From Spirochaetaceae bacterium (GTDB taxonomy: Bacteria > Spirochaetota > Spirochaetia > DSM-27196 > SKKC01): DNA of 28,926 bases. The position numbers and the translations under genes were made by a program. Below the pieces are notes generated by a model that had not been told where the DNA came from, did not search any database, and saw nothing but the letters and a program-made list of their open reading frames with translations. The stretch covers positions 1 through 28,926 of the forward strand of contig PWGF01000054.1 of assembly GCA_003554375.1 (NCBI GenBank). The letters run 5' to 3'. Within the stretch, counting starts at the first letter, position 1; each line of letters begins with the position of its first letter. Shown in pieces: positions 1-6,307 of this stretch.

Positions 1-93
1 GAAGGACGCTCCGGAGCGTTTACGATCTATGACGTTCCCCCGGCGTATCTCTCGCCCCATTCGCGCGAACACTTGATCGAGCATTTTCTCTAA
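1..93 (+). CDS. C-terminal end of an unidentified protein
   Basis: Frame 1 is open from the first base and ends at TAA 91-93, giving a 30-residue C-terminus that finishes LIEHFL. The start lies outside the window. The codons look like real coding sequence and the gene points the same way as lysA, but the fragment is too short to place in a family. It is separated from lysA by 285 bp of repeat-like sequence, so co-transcription is possible but not shown. Confidence 0.5.
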   Translation, partial: EGRSGAFTIYDVPPAYLSPHSREHLIEHFL

Positions 94-378
94 CGTCGGC
101 GGAGGCCCCCGCGAGAGGCCACCTCCGTCAGATGCCATCGCCGGGAGGGGCCACCGCCGGGAGGGGCCACCGTCCGCAGAGGCCATCGCCGGGAGAGGCC
201 GGCCCCCGCCGGAGATACCCCTGTGAGAGGCCTCCCGGGAACGGCTCTCCCGCGAGAGGGCGCCGGCAGAGACCGACCCCGGGAGAGGGGAACACGGGGA
301 GAGGCCTCCCGCGGGAGCGGTCGACCCCGAACGACGCCCCGTACGGCGGACGCGGCGACGGTGCCGAAAGGAGACGGT
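94..378. repeat. GC-rich degenerate repeat tract between genes
   Basis: This gap is built from many variants of a short purine-rich motif, GGGAGAGGCC or GGGAGGGGCC, often next to CGCCG. The clearest unit is a perfect 16-bp tandem pair (CGCCGGGAGGGGCCAC) at 139-154 and 155-170, followed by a diverged third copy at 187-200. Looser copies continue to about 320. Frames stay open on both strands because of the composition, but their translations are R, P and G rich and look like no protein. The lysA Shine-Dalgarno sequence lies at the right edge (367-373). Confidence 0.6.
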
Positions 379-1767
379 ATGTTGGACACACTTATCGGAC
401 CAGGCGGGATCCCCGCGGCGGCGGCCGTCCAGGCTGCTCGCCGGTTCGGGACGCCACTCTATCTCTATCACGAGGGGCTCATCGTCGAGCGTTGTCGTCG
501 CTTCACCGCTATGCCGAATGCGTTCGGCGTGCTGCCCCGGTACGCGATGAAGGCCAACTCGAGCCGGGCCCTCTTGCAGTTAATCACCGCGCAGGGCTTT
601 TCGATCGATGCCAGCTCGCTCAACGAGGCACGGCGCGCCGTTCTCGCCGGAATCGATCCGGCGAAGATCCTGCTCACCGCGCAGGAGGTCCCACGCGGCG
701 AGGACCGGAGCGATCTCGAAGACCTCATCCTAAAGGGGCTCAAGTACAACGTGTGCTCGCTGACCCAGCAGCGGGCGGTGGCGCCCTTTGCAGCCCAGAA
801 CGGCATTCCGCTGGGGATGAGGATTCACCCCGGGGTGGGCTCGGGCGAATCGGCGAGCCGCAACACCGGGGACAAGTACTCGTGCTTCGGCGTGCACCTC
901 ACAGACGTCCCGAAAGCGCTCGAGCTCGCGGAGGATTATGGGCTGACGTTCGATCTGGTCCACGTCCATATCGGCTCGGGGGGCGATCCGGAGGCGTGGC
1001 GGGACAACATCCGGCGGGAGCTCGGATTCATCGAGGAGTTCTTCCCCGACGCGACGACGGTCAACTTCGGCGGCGGTTTCAAGGAGGCCCGGATGCCCGA
1101 CGAGACGCCGGCGGATATCGAAGACCTGGGGCTTACCGCCAAAAGCGAACTCGAATCGTTTCACGCGCGGACCGGCCGAGCACTCACCATGGAGGTGGAG
1201 CCGGGAAACTTCATCGTCGCGAACGCGGGCTCTGTGGTGACGAGCGTTCTGGACATTAAACAGACGGGCGCCGACGGGTTCCGTTTTGTGCTCGTCGACG
1301 GAGGAATGGAGGTGATTGCCCGCCCGCTCCTCTACGGTGCCCGGCACCCGTTCACCGTACTCGATCGGGACGGGAACGTCCTTTCGGATGATTGGCGCCC
1401 CGGGGCCCCTTCGGCCGAAGAGAGGCGGCAAGGGGAGGCGCCGGCCGAGCACCCGCAGGCCGGAGAGACGCGAACCGGAGAGAGGCCGCTGGAGGGCCTC
1501 ATCGTGGTCGGACGGTGTTGCGAGAGCGGCGACTCGCTGACGCTCGACGCGGCCCACAACAAGACGCCGAGACGAATGGCGCTTCCGGAGGTGGGAGATT
1601 ACCTGGTTGTCGGCGGAGCGGGGGCGTACTGCTCCAGCATGTCGCTGGTCAACTATAACTCGTTTGCGCAGCCTCCGGAGGTGCTCCTCGAGCGAAGCGG
1701 TGATCTGAAACTCATCCGCAGCCGGCAGAGTCTCGAACAGATGACGGCGAACGAGGTTTCGCGGTAG
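379..1767 (+). CDS. lysA: Diaminopimelate decarboxylase-like PLP enzyme
   Basis: A 462-residue fold-type III PLP decarboxylase. The family removes CO2 from meso-diaminopimelate to give L-lysine in the cytosol. Visible motifs are the PLP lysine K58 in YAMKAN, HIGSGG at 197-202 (glycine loop near the PLP phosphate), EPG at 274-276, CESGD at 381-385 (contributed by the partner subunit in this family) and Y417 near the end. The ATG at 379 was chosen because AAAGGAG lies at 367-373; the frame stays open to 223 but that part is repeat sequence. Two oddities stand out. The usual EPGR reads EPGN (N277), and residues about 343-372 are a low-complexity E, R, G and P insert between two conserved beta strands. 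Related decarboxylases (carboxynorspermidine, ornithine or lysine) are alternatives. The family is certain, the substrate less so. Confidence 0.85.
   Translation: MLDTLIGPGGIPAAAAVQAARRFGTPLYLYHEGLIVERCRRFTAMPNAFGVLPRYAMKANSSRALLQLITAQGFSIDASSLNEARRAVLAGIDPAKILLTAQEVPRGEDRSDLEDLILKGLKYNVCSLTQQRAVAPFAAQNGIPLGMRIHPGVGSGESASRNTGDKYSCFGVHLTDVPKALELAEDYGLTFDLVHVHIGSGGDPEAWRDNIRRELGFIEEFFPDATTVNFGGGFKEARMPDETPADIEDLGLTAKSELESFHARTGRALTMEVEPGNFIVANAGSVVTSVLDIKQTGADGFRFVLVDGGMEVIARPLLYGARHPFTVLDRDGNVLSDDWRPGAPSAEERRQGEAPAEHPQAGETRTGERPLEGLIVVGRCCESGDSLTLDAAHNKTPRRMALPEVGDYLVVGGAGAYCSSMSLVNYNSFAQPPEVLLERSGDLKLIRSRQSLEQMTANEVSR
1402..1497 (+). repeat. Low-complexity in-frame insert in lysA
   Basis: This stretch encodes roughly residues 342-373 of LysA. 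It is a run of CCGGAGAG, GCCGGCCGAG and GGAGAGGCC-like words, resembling the repeats at 94-320. The frame is kept on both sides, and the flanking strands (through DDW, and from LIVVGR) match the family. I infer a repeat-derived expansion of a surface loop. Confidence 0.55.
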
Positions 1768-1792
1768 CGGTGAGCCGGTGCTCGTACTGCCA

Positions 1793-2947
1793 CTATCCTG
1801 TGCGGTTGTCCGGCTTGCGGTGCTCGGCCTGTGGTTCAGTTCCGGAAGACCCGTCTAAACGACTGCGAAGGTAGGCCGAGGGAGGCATACCGAAACGCTC
1901 GTGGAAGACGCGATGGAAGGTTGTCTTCGAGGAGAACCCCGCCTCGAATGCCAGGCGGAGAATGGTAAAGCGTTTCAGATCTCCCGCCTCGACGCGCTCG
2001 AGAAAGTAATCCAGGCGGTACTGGTGGATGAGGTGGGCGAAGTTACAGCCGAACGCGCGGTTGATGGCCAAAGAAAGCCTGTTGGGATGCAGCTTGAGCG
2101 CTTTGGCCAAGCGCGTGATTGTGAGATCGGAGTCCAGATAGGTGCCCTGGTCCAGGCTTCGGCGGACGCGGTCGGCAATCGCCTCGATCTCCGGATCAGC
2201 TATTCGAGTCGCCGTGCCGACACCGTTGCGTGGTGCATGGAGAACGAGAACGTCCGGCGCTGTCAGAACGAGCCCGGCGAAGGCGTATATCGTGAGCATC
2301 ATGGCGGCCGCCGGCAGGGAGAAGGGCGAGATCGCTCCGTGAGTCTCCGCGCAGTGTGCCGTCGGCTCAGCTGCTACGACCGCAAACGAAAGCATGCAGA
2401 CGAGCGGGAGCGCCACAACGAGCCGCGCCCAGAGCCGCCGGGGAGCGGTAACATGCGGTGCCCGGCTCTGGGAGCCGAACGCGATCGCTGCGGACGCAAT
2501 CGCATACGCAGTGCCGTGAAGCCCTTTCACGACGTGCCGTACCGGCATCCACCATGGGGCAGGTGGGACAAACAAGTCGTGGACAAGCTGCTCGTAGCCG
2601 ATCGGAGAGAGCGACCCGATGTAGACCGCCAGCGCCGCGGTTTCGACCGCCCAGGGGAGCGCGTGGAGCCACGTACGCCGTGGCGGTCTTAACTCCTCTC
2701 GAACCAGCTCCCGAACGCACCACCACACCAGCGGCCCGAACAAAAGCGGTGCCGCGCCCGCCACGGGAAGAAGCCACCGGGCGGCGGCGAGTCCTTCAGG
2801 GGACCACATCGGAATGGTTCCGACGCGGATCGAGAAGGTAAGCAGCAAGAGCGCAAGCGGTACGTTGTGAGAGCCCCGGAATCGAGCGGCGATGAGGACC
2901 AGCAAGAGCACGCCTTGCGCCGCTCCCAGGGCCGCAATGAGCTCCAA
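1793..2947 (-). CDS. AraC-type regulator with multi-pass membrane N-terminus
   Basis: About 384 residues. The N-terminal two thirds hold about seven hydrophobic segments, for example the helix after MELIAALG, the WLLPVAG and WAVETAALAVYIG stretches, LWARLVVALPLVC and the segment before TAPDVLVL. The last roughly 100 residues form a double helix-turn-helix AraC domain, from LTITRLAKAL through FEAGFSSKTTFHRVFHERFG to PPSAYL. This architecture is a membrane sensor fused directly to a DNA-binding domain. The frame is open upstream to 3121, but the only good ribosome site is GGGAGG at 2957-2962, which suits the TTG at 2947 (spacing 9). GTG 2956 abuts the site and is less likely. It converges with lysA (25-bp gap) and is divergent from the lipoprotein gene, its most likely target. 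The ligand is unknown. Confidence 0.8.
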   Translation of the reverse strand: MELIAALGAAQGVLLLVLIAARFRGSHNVPLALLLLTFSIRVGTIPMWSPEGLAAARWLLPVAGAAPLLFGPLVWWCVRELVREELRPPRRTWLHALPWAVETAALAVYIGSLSPIGYEQLVHDLFVPPAPWWMPVRHVVKGLHGTAYAIASAAIAFGSQSRAPHVTAPRRLWARLVVALPLVCMLSFAVVAAEPTAHCAETHGAISPFSLPAAAMMLTIYAFAGLVLTAPDVLVLHAPRNGVGTATRIADPEIEAIADRVRRSLDQGTYLDSDLTITRLAKALKLHPNRLSLAINRAFGCNFAHLIHQYRLDYFLERVEAGDLKRFTILRLAFEAGFSSKTTFHRVFHERFGMPPSAYLRSRLDGSSGTEPQAEHRKPDNRTG

Positions 2948-3008
2948 CAGGTGCACCCTCCCAGTATATCGCGGTTTTCCGCTGGTGTCCCGCCGGCAAA
3001 TAAGTCCC

Positions 3009-3014
3009 ATTTTA
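3009..3014 (-). promoter_or_regulatory. Possible -10 box for the membrane AraC regulator
   Basis: The minus strand reads TAAAAT here, about 60 nt upstream of the chosen start. No convincing -35 lies 16-18 bp further upstream, so this is a weak promoter call. Confidence 0.25.
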
Positions 3015-3059
3015 CATTGTGGAACGCCGTTGTTCGTAATTCGCGGTATAGGGATGGTG

Positions 3060-3087
3060 CATCGCACGTTCATCATATGAAGCGATG
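3060..3087. promoter_or_regulatory. Nested inverted repeat in a divergent promoter region
   Basis: Outer arms CATCGC (3060-3065) and GCGATG (3082-3087) enclose inner arms TTCAT and ATGAA around a CAT centre, with a three-base offset on the left. It lies between the divergent AraC regulator and lipoprotein genes, where an operator would be expected. Operator function is inference. Confidence 0.35.
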
Positions 3088-3103
3088 TGCGGAGCGGGGG
3101 ATA

Positions 3104-3115
3104 CTGCAATTGCAG
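3104..3115. promoter_or_regulatory. Perfect 12-bp palindrome, operator candidate
   Basis: CTGCAATTGCAG is a perfect palindrome 71 bp before the lipoprotein start and within the same divergent gap. AraC proteins often bind direct repeats, so a palindrome would suit another dimeric regulator equally well. Confidence 0.3.
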
Positions 3116-3146
3116 CAGCAAACCCCTTCCGAATACCGGTAACCCT

Positions 3147-3170
3147 TCCGTCTACTTTGGCGTAGACGGA
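3147..3170 (+). promoter_or_regulatory. Leader hairpin next to the lipoprotein ribosome site
   Basis: A 9-bp perfect stem (TCCGTCTAC at 3147-3155 with GTAGACGGA at 3162-3170) closes a 6-nt loop. It ends only a few bases before the GGAGGAGG ribosome site. No T-run follows, so it is not an intrinsic terminator. It could protect the 5' end or influence access to the ribosome site. Confidence 0.5.
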
Positions 3171-3186
3171 GCGAGGAGGAGGCAGG

Positions 3187-4059
3187 ATGAAGCGTTTCAG
3201 ATTTGTATCCCTCATCATGTTTGCCGTGGCAGTAGCGCTGGTCGGCATGATGACATCATGTGAAGGAGTGCTCGGGATATCCGACGATGACTATTTCGTC
3301 GCCGGGACGAGCCGGCAGAATGCCGCTGAGATCGAGCTCGATGATGGCTATTCGGTCAGCCTTCGGAACACCGGAGACGAGAACTGGTTCAGAATAACGA
3401 CGGACAACGACGGTATCTGGGATCGGGTCGAGGTCGATGTGAACAACGTTGACGGCATCATGGCGACCTTGCGTGTCGAGGATTCGGATGGTGTGAGAGT
3501 ACGTTCTGGGCACGCTCCGAACGTTGGCGCACGACTCGTTCGCACGTACAACACGCGCGGCGGCACCTACTACATTCGCGTCACCGATTACCACGAAAGC
3601 CGTACCGGTACCTACACGCTGCGTGTGCGCAACTTGGACATCAACAAGACCCCCGGTGAACCAAATGATACGCGTGAGACCGCGTATGACCTAGGTACGT
3701 TGCCGGTGGCAAGCTTCGACGGCACGATCGTGCACATGAGTTATGATTACTATGGCGACGGCTACGGCGGTGATTTCGACTGGTACCGGTTTGAAACCAG
3801 GAGCGCCGAGGACGCGACCATGTCATTCACGGGCGTTGAAAACACGTTGCGGATCGGTACCGAACTATACAGTGAGAGCTTCGATTTCCTCGGCCGGGAG
3901 GCGTATTTCGACCTCGGACAGTCGGTCAACATCGGGATTACCGACATTCCGGCCGCCGGCACGGTGTACTATCTCAAGGTATACGGTTCCCGGCAGAGTA
4001 GTACGCACACAGCCCCTTCATATGGCGATTACACGTTGGCGATCTCGCAGCCTGAATAG
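3187..4059 (+). CDS. Lipoprotein with two PPC-like beta-sandwich domains
   Basis: A 290-residue exported protein. The N-terminus has a basic MKRFRF start, a hydrophobic core and MMTSC, with C25 the likely lipidated residue, a loose lipobox of the sort seen in spirochaetes. Two domains resembling the bacterial pre-peptidase C-terminal (PPC) fold follow. The first covers about 45-150 (ENWFRI to GTYTLRV) and the second about 155-288 (GEPNDTRETA, DWYRF, YGDYTLAI). The repeated order is a DW/NWF-R strand, a D-rich middle and a G-TYY-hV strand. PPC domains usually accompany secreted enzymes, but no catalytic domain is present here, so this is probably a surface or periplasmic binding or structural lipoprotein. 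The start is fixed by GGAGGAGG just upstream. It is divergent from the membrane AraC regulator. Confidence 0.75.
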   Translation: MKRFRFVSLIMFAVAVALVGMMTSCEGVLGISDDDYFVAGTSRQNAAEIELDDGYSVSLRNTGDENWFRITTDNDGIWDRVEVDVNNVDGIMATLRVEDSDGVRVRSGHAPNVGARLVRTYNTRGGTYYIRVTDYHESRTGTYTLRVRNLDINKTPGEPNDTRETAYDLGTLPVASFDGTIVHMSYDYYGDGYGGDFDWYRFETRSAEDATMSFTGVENTLRIGTELYSESFDFLGREAYFDLGQSVNIGITDIPAAGTVYYLKVYGSRQSSTHTAPSYGDYTLAISQPE

Positions 4060-4086
4060 ATACGCTGCGTCCTTGCCTTCCGGCAG

Positions 4087-4132
4087 GTCCGCCGTGACAT
4101 CGGTTGCTTGTCACGGCGGACGTATCTCCTTT
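4087..4132 (+). terminator. Strong stem-loop after the lipoprotein gene
   Basis: A perfect 13-bp stem (GTCCGCCGTGACA at 4087-4099 with its complement at 4109-4121) closes a 9-nt loop 27 nt after the stop codon. Only a weak T-rich tail (ATCTCCTTTC) follows. The same stem lies 76 nt past the stop of the converging marR-type gene and could act for both. Confidence 0.6.
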
Positions 4133-4197
4133 CGCGGCTGACGGTGAAGATACCCGCAACGCTCAACCACTCTCGCCCGACCGGCGGCGAGCGCGCT

Positions 4198-4614
4198 TCA
4201 GGCTCCTCCGCCTTGGTCCACCATCTTCTCCAAAAGCTCCAGCACTCGCCTTTGCTCCTCGGAGGAGAGCCGCCCGAGCAGCGAATGCGCCCGAGCGGTG
4301 CGGAACTCGCGGATGCGGTGGAGGATCTTGGTGCCTTTCCGGGAGAGGGTGAGATACGCAGAGCGGGCGTCCGGGGTGCCCGCGCGCTCGATGAAGCCGT
4401 CTTCGCCGAGCTTTCGGGTGGCGACGCTGACCGTGGGTACCGTGAGACGGAGGCGGCGGGCGAGGTCGGTTACCGTGAGGCCGTCGCTTTCGAAGAGCTC
4501 ATCGAGAATGCGCACCTGCGCCGCGGATATCCCGAGCTGCTCGGGCGGGGGGATCTGCTCGCCGTGGTGGCGGAGGAGCTTGAGGACGCGAATGAGGCGG
4601 TCGGTGTTGGTCAT
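4198..4614 (-). CDS. MarR-family transcriptional regulator
   Basis: A 138-residue winged-helix regulator. ISAAQVRILDELFE, then LTVTDLARRLRLTVPTVSVATRKLGEDGFIERAG, then DARSAYLTLSRKG give the recognition helix and wing of MarR proteins. The ATG overlaps the stop of the membrane ferredoxin gene by ATGA, with no separate ribosome site, so translation is probably coupled. The longer open frame upstream is the shadow of that gene. MarR proteins typically respond to phenolics, oxidants or metals, and coupling to an Fe-S membrane protein makes a redox or metal signal plausible, but this is inference. Confidence 0.85.
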   Translation of the reverse strand: MTNTDRLIRVLKLLRHHGEQIPPPEQLGISAAQVRILDELFESDGLTVTDLARRLRLTVPTVSVATRKLGEDGFIERAGTPDARSAYLTLSRKGTKILHRIREFRTARAHSLLGRLSSEEQRRVLELLEKMVDQGGGA

Positions 4615-5243
4615 GTGCGATATCGTATCACGTCTTGCGGGCATACCTCCGCGCAATTGAAACAGACGAGGCACTCGGCGGGGAGGACGCGGCGCTTCTC
4701 GGAGTCGAGCGTCGCGATGGTATGCGTGGGGCAGACGCGCCGGCACTTGCCGCACGGCTTGCAGTCCTCCTCGTCGATCCGCATCGTTCGGCGCGCGGCC
4801 CGGGTGGTTACGGAAAGCAGGGTTCCGTAGGGACAGATGCGGGTGTGCCAGAAGCTTTCGTGGAAGAAGAGTGTTATCACGACTGCCGCCGCGGTCACCC
4901 AGACCAGAAGATCGAGCTCCACGCCCATTCGGCGCGAGATAACCATGGCGCCGATGAGCGCGACCACGAACACCCACCGTACGCCGCGCGCTTGGAGGAA
5001 ACGAGGTGGACGCAGGCGCGGGAGGCGGAGCCATGACTTGAGGCGGTTTACGGGGCGAAAGAGCGTTCCCATCGGACAGGCCCAGCCGCAGTAGAGCCGT
5101 CCAAGGAAGAGCGAAGCCACTAGCCCCAGGAGAAAGACCGGCAGCCAGAGCTGGACGCGCCCGAGCGCGGCGAGCGCTATAAACAGAGCGAGAAACGCTA
5201 CCTGGAAGACAACCCGAAGACGGTGGATCGTGCGGTGCTGCAT
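4611..5243 (-). CDS. NapH/CcoG-like membrane 4Fe-4S ferredoxin
   Basis: A 210-residue inner-membrane electron-transfer protein. Hydrophobic helices lie at about 10-48, 88-103 and 109-128. Two half-motifs of the NapH/NosR/CcoG type follow membrane segments: YCGWACPMGTLF with C52 and C56, and RICPYGTLL with C137. Two complete 4Fe-4S motifs close the protein: C161, C164, C167, C171 and C191, C194, C197, C201. Such proteins pass electrons between the quinone pool and periplasmic or cytosolic partners. The partner enzyme is not in the window. The ATG at 5243 follows GAGGG with 8-nt spacing; the ATG at 5294 has no ribosome site. It is the first gene of a two-gene unit with the MarR regulator. Confidence 0.8.
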   Translation of the reverse strand: MQHRTIHRLRVVFQVAFLALFIALAALGRVQLWLPVFLLGLVASLFLGRLYCGWACPMGTLFRPVNRLKSWLRLPRLRPPRFLQARGVRWVFVVALIGAMVISRRMGVELDLLVWVTAAAVVITLFFHESFWHTRICPYGTLLSVTTRAARRTMRIDEEDCKPCGKCRRVCPTHTIATLDSEKRRVLPAECLVCFNCAEVCPQDVIRYRT

Positions 5244-5322
5244 GGATGGGACCCTCGTGTTGATGTGGAGTGGTGCGCGGCGAATGGCGCGCATAGCTGC
5301 ATTTGGCTAGAGAAGCGAGCTT

Positions 5323-5335
5323 GTAGCTAGACTAC
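5323..5335. promoter_or_regulatory. Small inverted repeat upstream of the ferredoxin-MarR pair
   Basis: GTAG and CTAC flank a CTAGA centre about 80 bp upstream of the ferredoxin start, in the only AT-richer part of this gap. A MarR self-operator would be expected about here, but the repeat is short and the call weak. The rest of 5244-5491 is GC-rich, with CG-rich words and no recognised gene. Confidence 0.2.
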
Positions 5336-5491
5336 CTAGTGAATGTGCCGGCGTCAAGGAGGCGGGCACACGTCTTCGGCGCGTCGGCGATGACGCGTAT
5401 CCTGGAAGGGTCGCCGGCACTGCGGGGCAGGCGTTGGTCGCGCGTGACGGCGCGTGCGGGCGCGCGACGGCGAGTGCAGGCGCAAGAGCAG

Positions 5492-6079
5492 TCAGGCGTG
5501 AAGATGACGGTCGCGCGCGAGGTGTTCGTGGCCCGACGCTTGGAAGACGATAAGAATCTGTGCGTGACCGCTTCCGGGGTTGGTGAAGCGGTGGGGCCAC
5601 CTTGCGTCCAGGAGCAGGGTGTCTCCGGGTGCCATGCTATACCACGTCTCGTCTACCGCGTAATCGATCTCACCGGCGAGGCAGTACACGAACTCTTCGC
5701 CCGGATGAGTGACGGACTCGGCGATGGGAGCGTGCGGTGGCACCGAGATCATAAAGGGCTGAAGGTCCTGATTGTGGAGGCCTATGCCGAGGCTTTCCAT
5801 CCACATCTTGGGGCTGCGGTAGCGCAACCGCTCGCTCGCCGGGGTGTAAACCGCCGTGAGACGGTGCTCCTCGGTAAAAAAGTCGGTGACGCCAACCTCG
5901 AGCGCGCGGGCGAGGAGGTGAAGAGAGGAGACAGTGGGCGAGTTCTCTCCCCGTTCGATCAAGCTGATTGCATTGACCGATAGCCCGGAGCGCTCTGCAA
6001 GCGTCCGCAACGAGTAGCCTTTCCGGTCACGAATGCCCCGTAGCCGCGCTCCAACATTCGGCTCGCGCGCGCCGTCCAT
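5492..6079 (-). CDS. XRE-family regulator with C-terminal cupin domain
   Basis: A 195-residue regulator. An XRE helix-turn-helix spans about 12-66 (GYSLRTLAERSGLSVNAISLIERGENSPTVS is characteristic). A cupin-2 beta-barrel spans about 108-180, with H125, E129 and H163 possible ligand or metal residues. This two-domain layout is common in regulators of amine, amino acid or sugar catabolism, the cupin sensing a small molecule. The ATG at 6079 follows GGGGGA with 5-nt spacing. The frame continues to 6139 with no better site. The next gene on the strand starts 248 bp further on, so the gene is probably transcribed alone. Confidence 0.85.
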   Translation of the reverse strand: MDGAREPNVGARLRGIRDRKGYSLRTLAERSGLSVNAISLIERGENSPTVSSLHLLARALEVGVTDFFTEEHRLTAVYTPASERLRYRSPKMWMESLGIGLHNQDLQPFMISVPPHAPIAESVTHPGEEFVYCLAGEIDYAVDETWYSMAPGDTLLLDARWPHRFTNPGSGHAQILIVFQASGHEHLARDRHLHA

Positions 6080-6098
6080 CGGAGTCCCCCATTTACCC

Positions 6099-6122
6099 CA
6101 TTGTCTAGGGTCATTCCATTGT
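6099..6122. promoter_or_regulatory. Direct repeat upstream of the XRE-cupin gene
   Basis: On the minus strand ACAATGG occurs twice with starts 18 bp apart, 20-50 bp upstream of the start codon. Paired half-sites at this distance could be a self-operator. No strong -35 or -10 pair is visible. Confidence 0.25.
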
Positions 6123-6194
6123 ACCAAGAAAGTGGACATGGGGCTACCACAGGAGTATTCTGGAGCTGCATTCCTACGAAGGAGTGGCGCGTGG

Positions 6195-6250
6195 GGCGTT
6201 TGGACGGGCCGGGCAGACCGTCCAGGGGCCGGCTCGGGCCTGGAAACGCC
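6195..6250. repeat. Compact cruciform or three-way-junction inverted repeat
   Basis: The closing stem is GGCGTTT (6195-6201) with AAACGCC (6244-6250). Directly inside it, one hairpin pairs GGACGG (6202-6207) with CCGTCC (6218-6223). A second pairs CCAGG (6222-6226) with CCTGG (6239-6243). The two hairpins compete for two bases at 6222-6223. Almost no unpaired bases remain at the junction. It lies between two minus-strand genes, 58 nt past the stop of the oxidoreductase gene, with no T-run. Confidence 0.5.
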
Positions 6251-6307
6251 GCTCTTGAGACTCGCTGGGAGCGTGTACCGGCGGTGAGGCAGGCGGCGGC
6301 CGGCCGC

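Noticed and set aside
94..320. CRISPR array
   Set aside because: The repeats are short, degenerate and mostly adjacent, without regular unique spacers.
223..378. Open frame extending lysA upstream by 52 codons
   Set aside because: It lies in the GC-rich repeat tract, translates to R, G and P rich sequence unlike the family, and the good ribosome site is at 367-373.
132..1259. Long plus-strand open frame over the lysA region
   Set aside because: Out of frame with lysA; the translation is R, G and P rich, a by-product of high GC.
3077..3142. 21-codon open frame (MKRCAERG start) before the lipoprotein gene
   Set aside because: No ribosome site, and it starts inside an inverted repeat. A leader peptide cannot be excluded but has no support.
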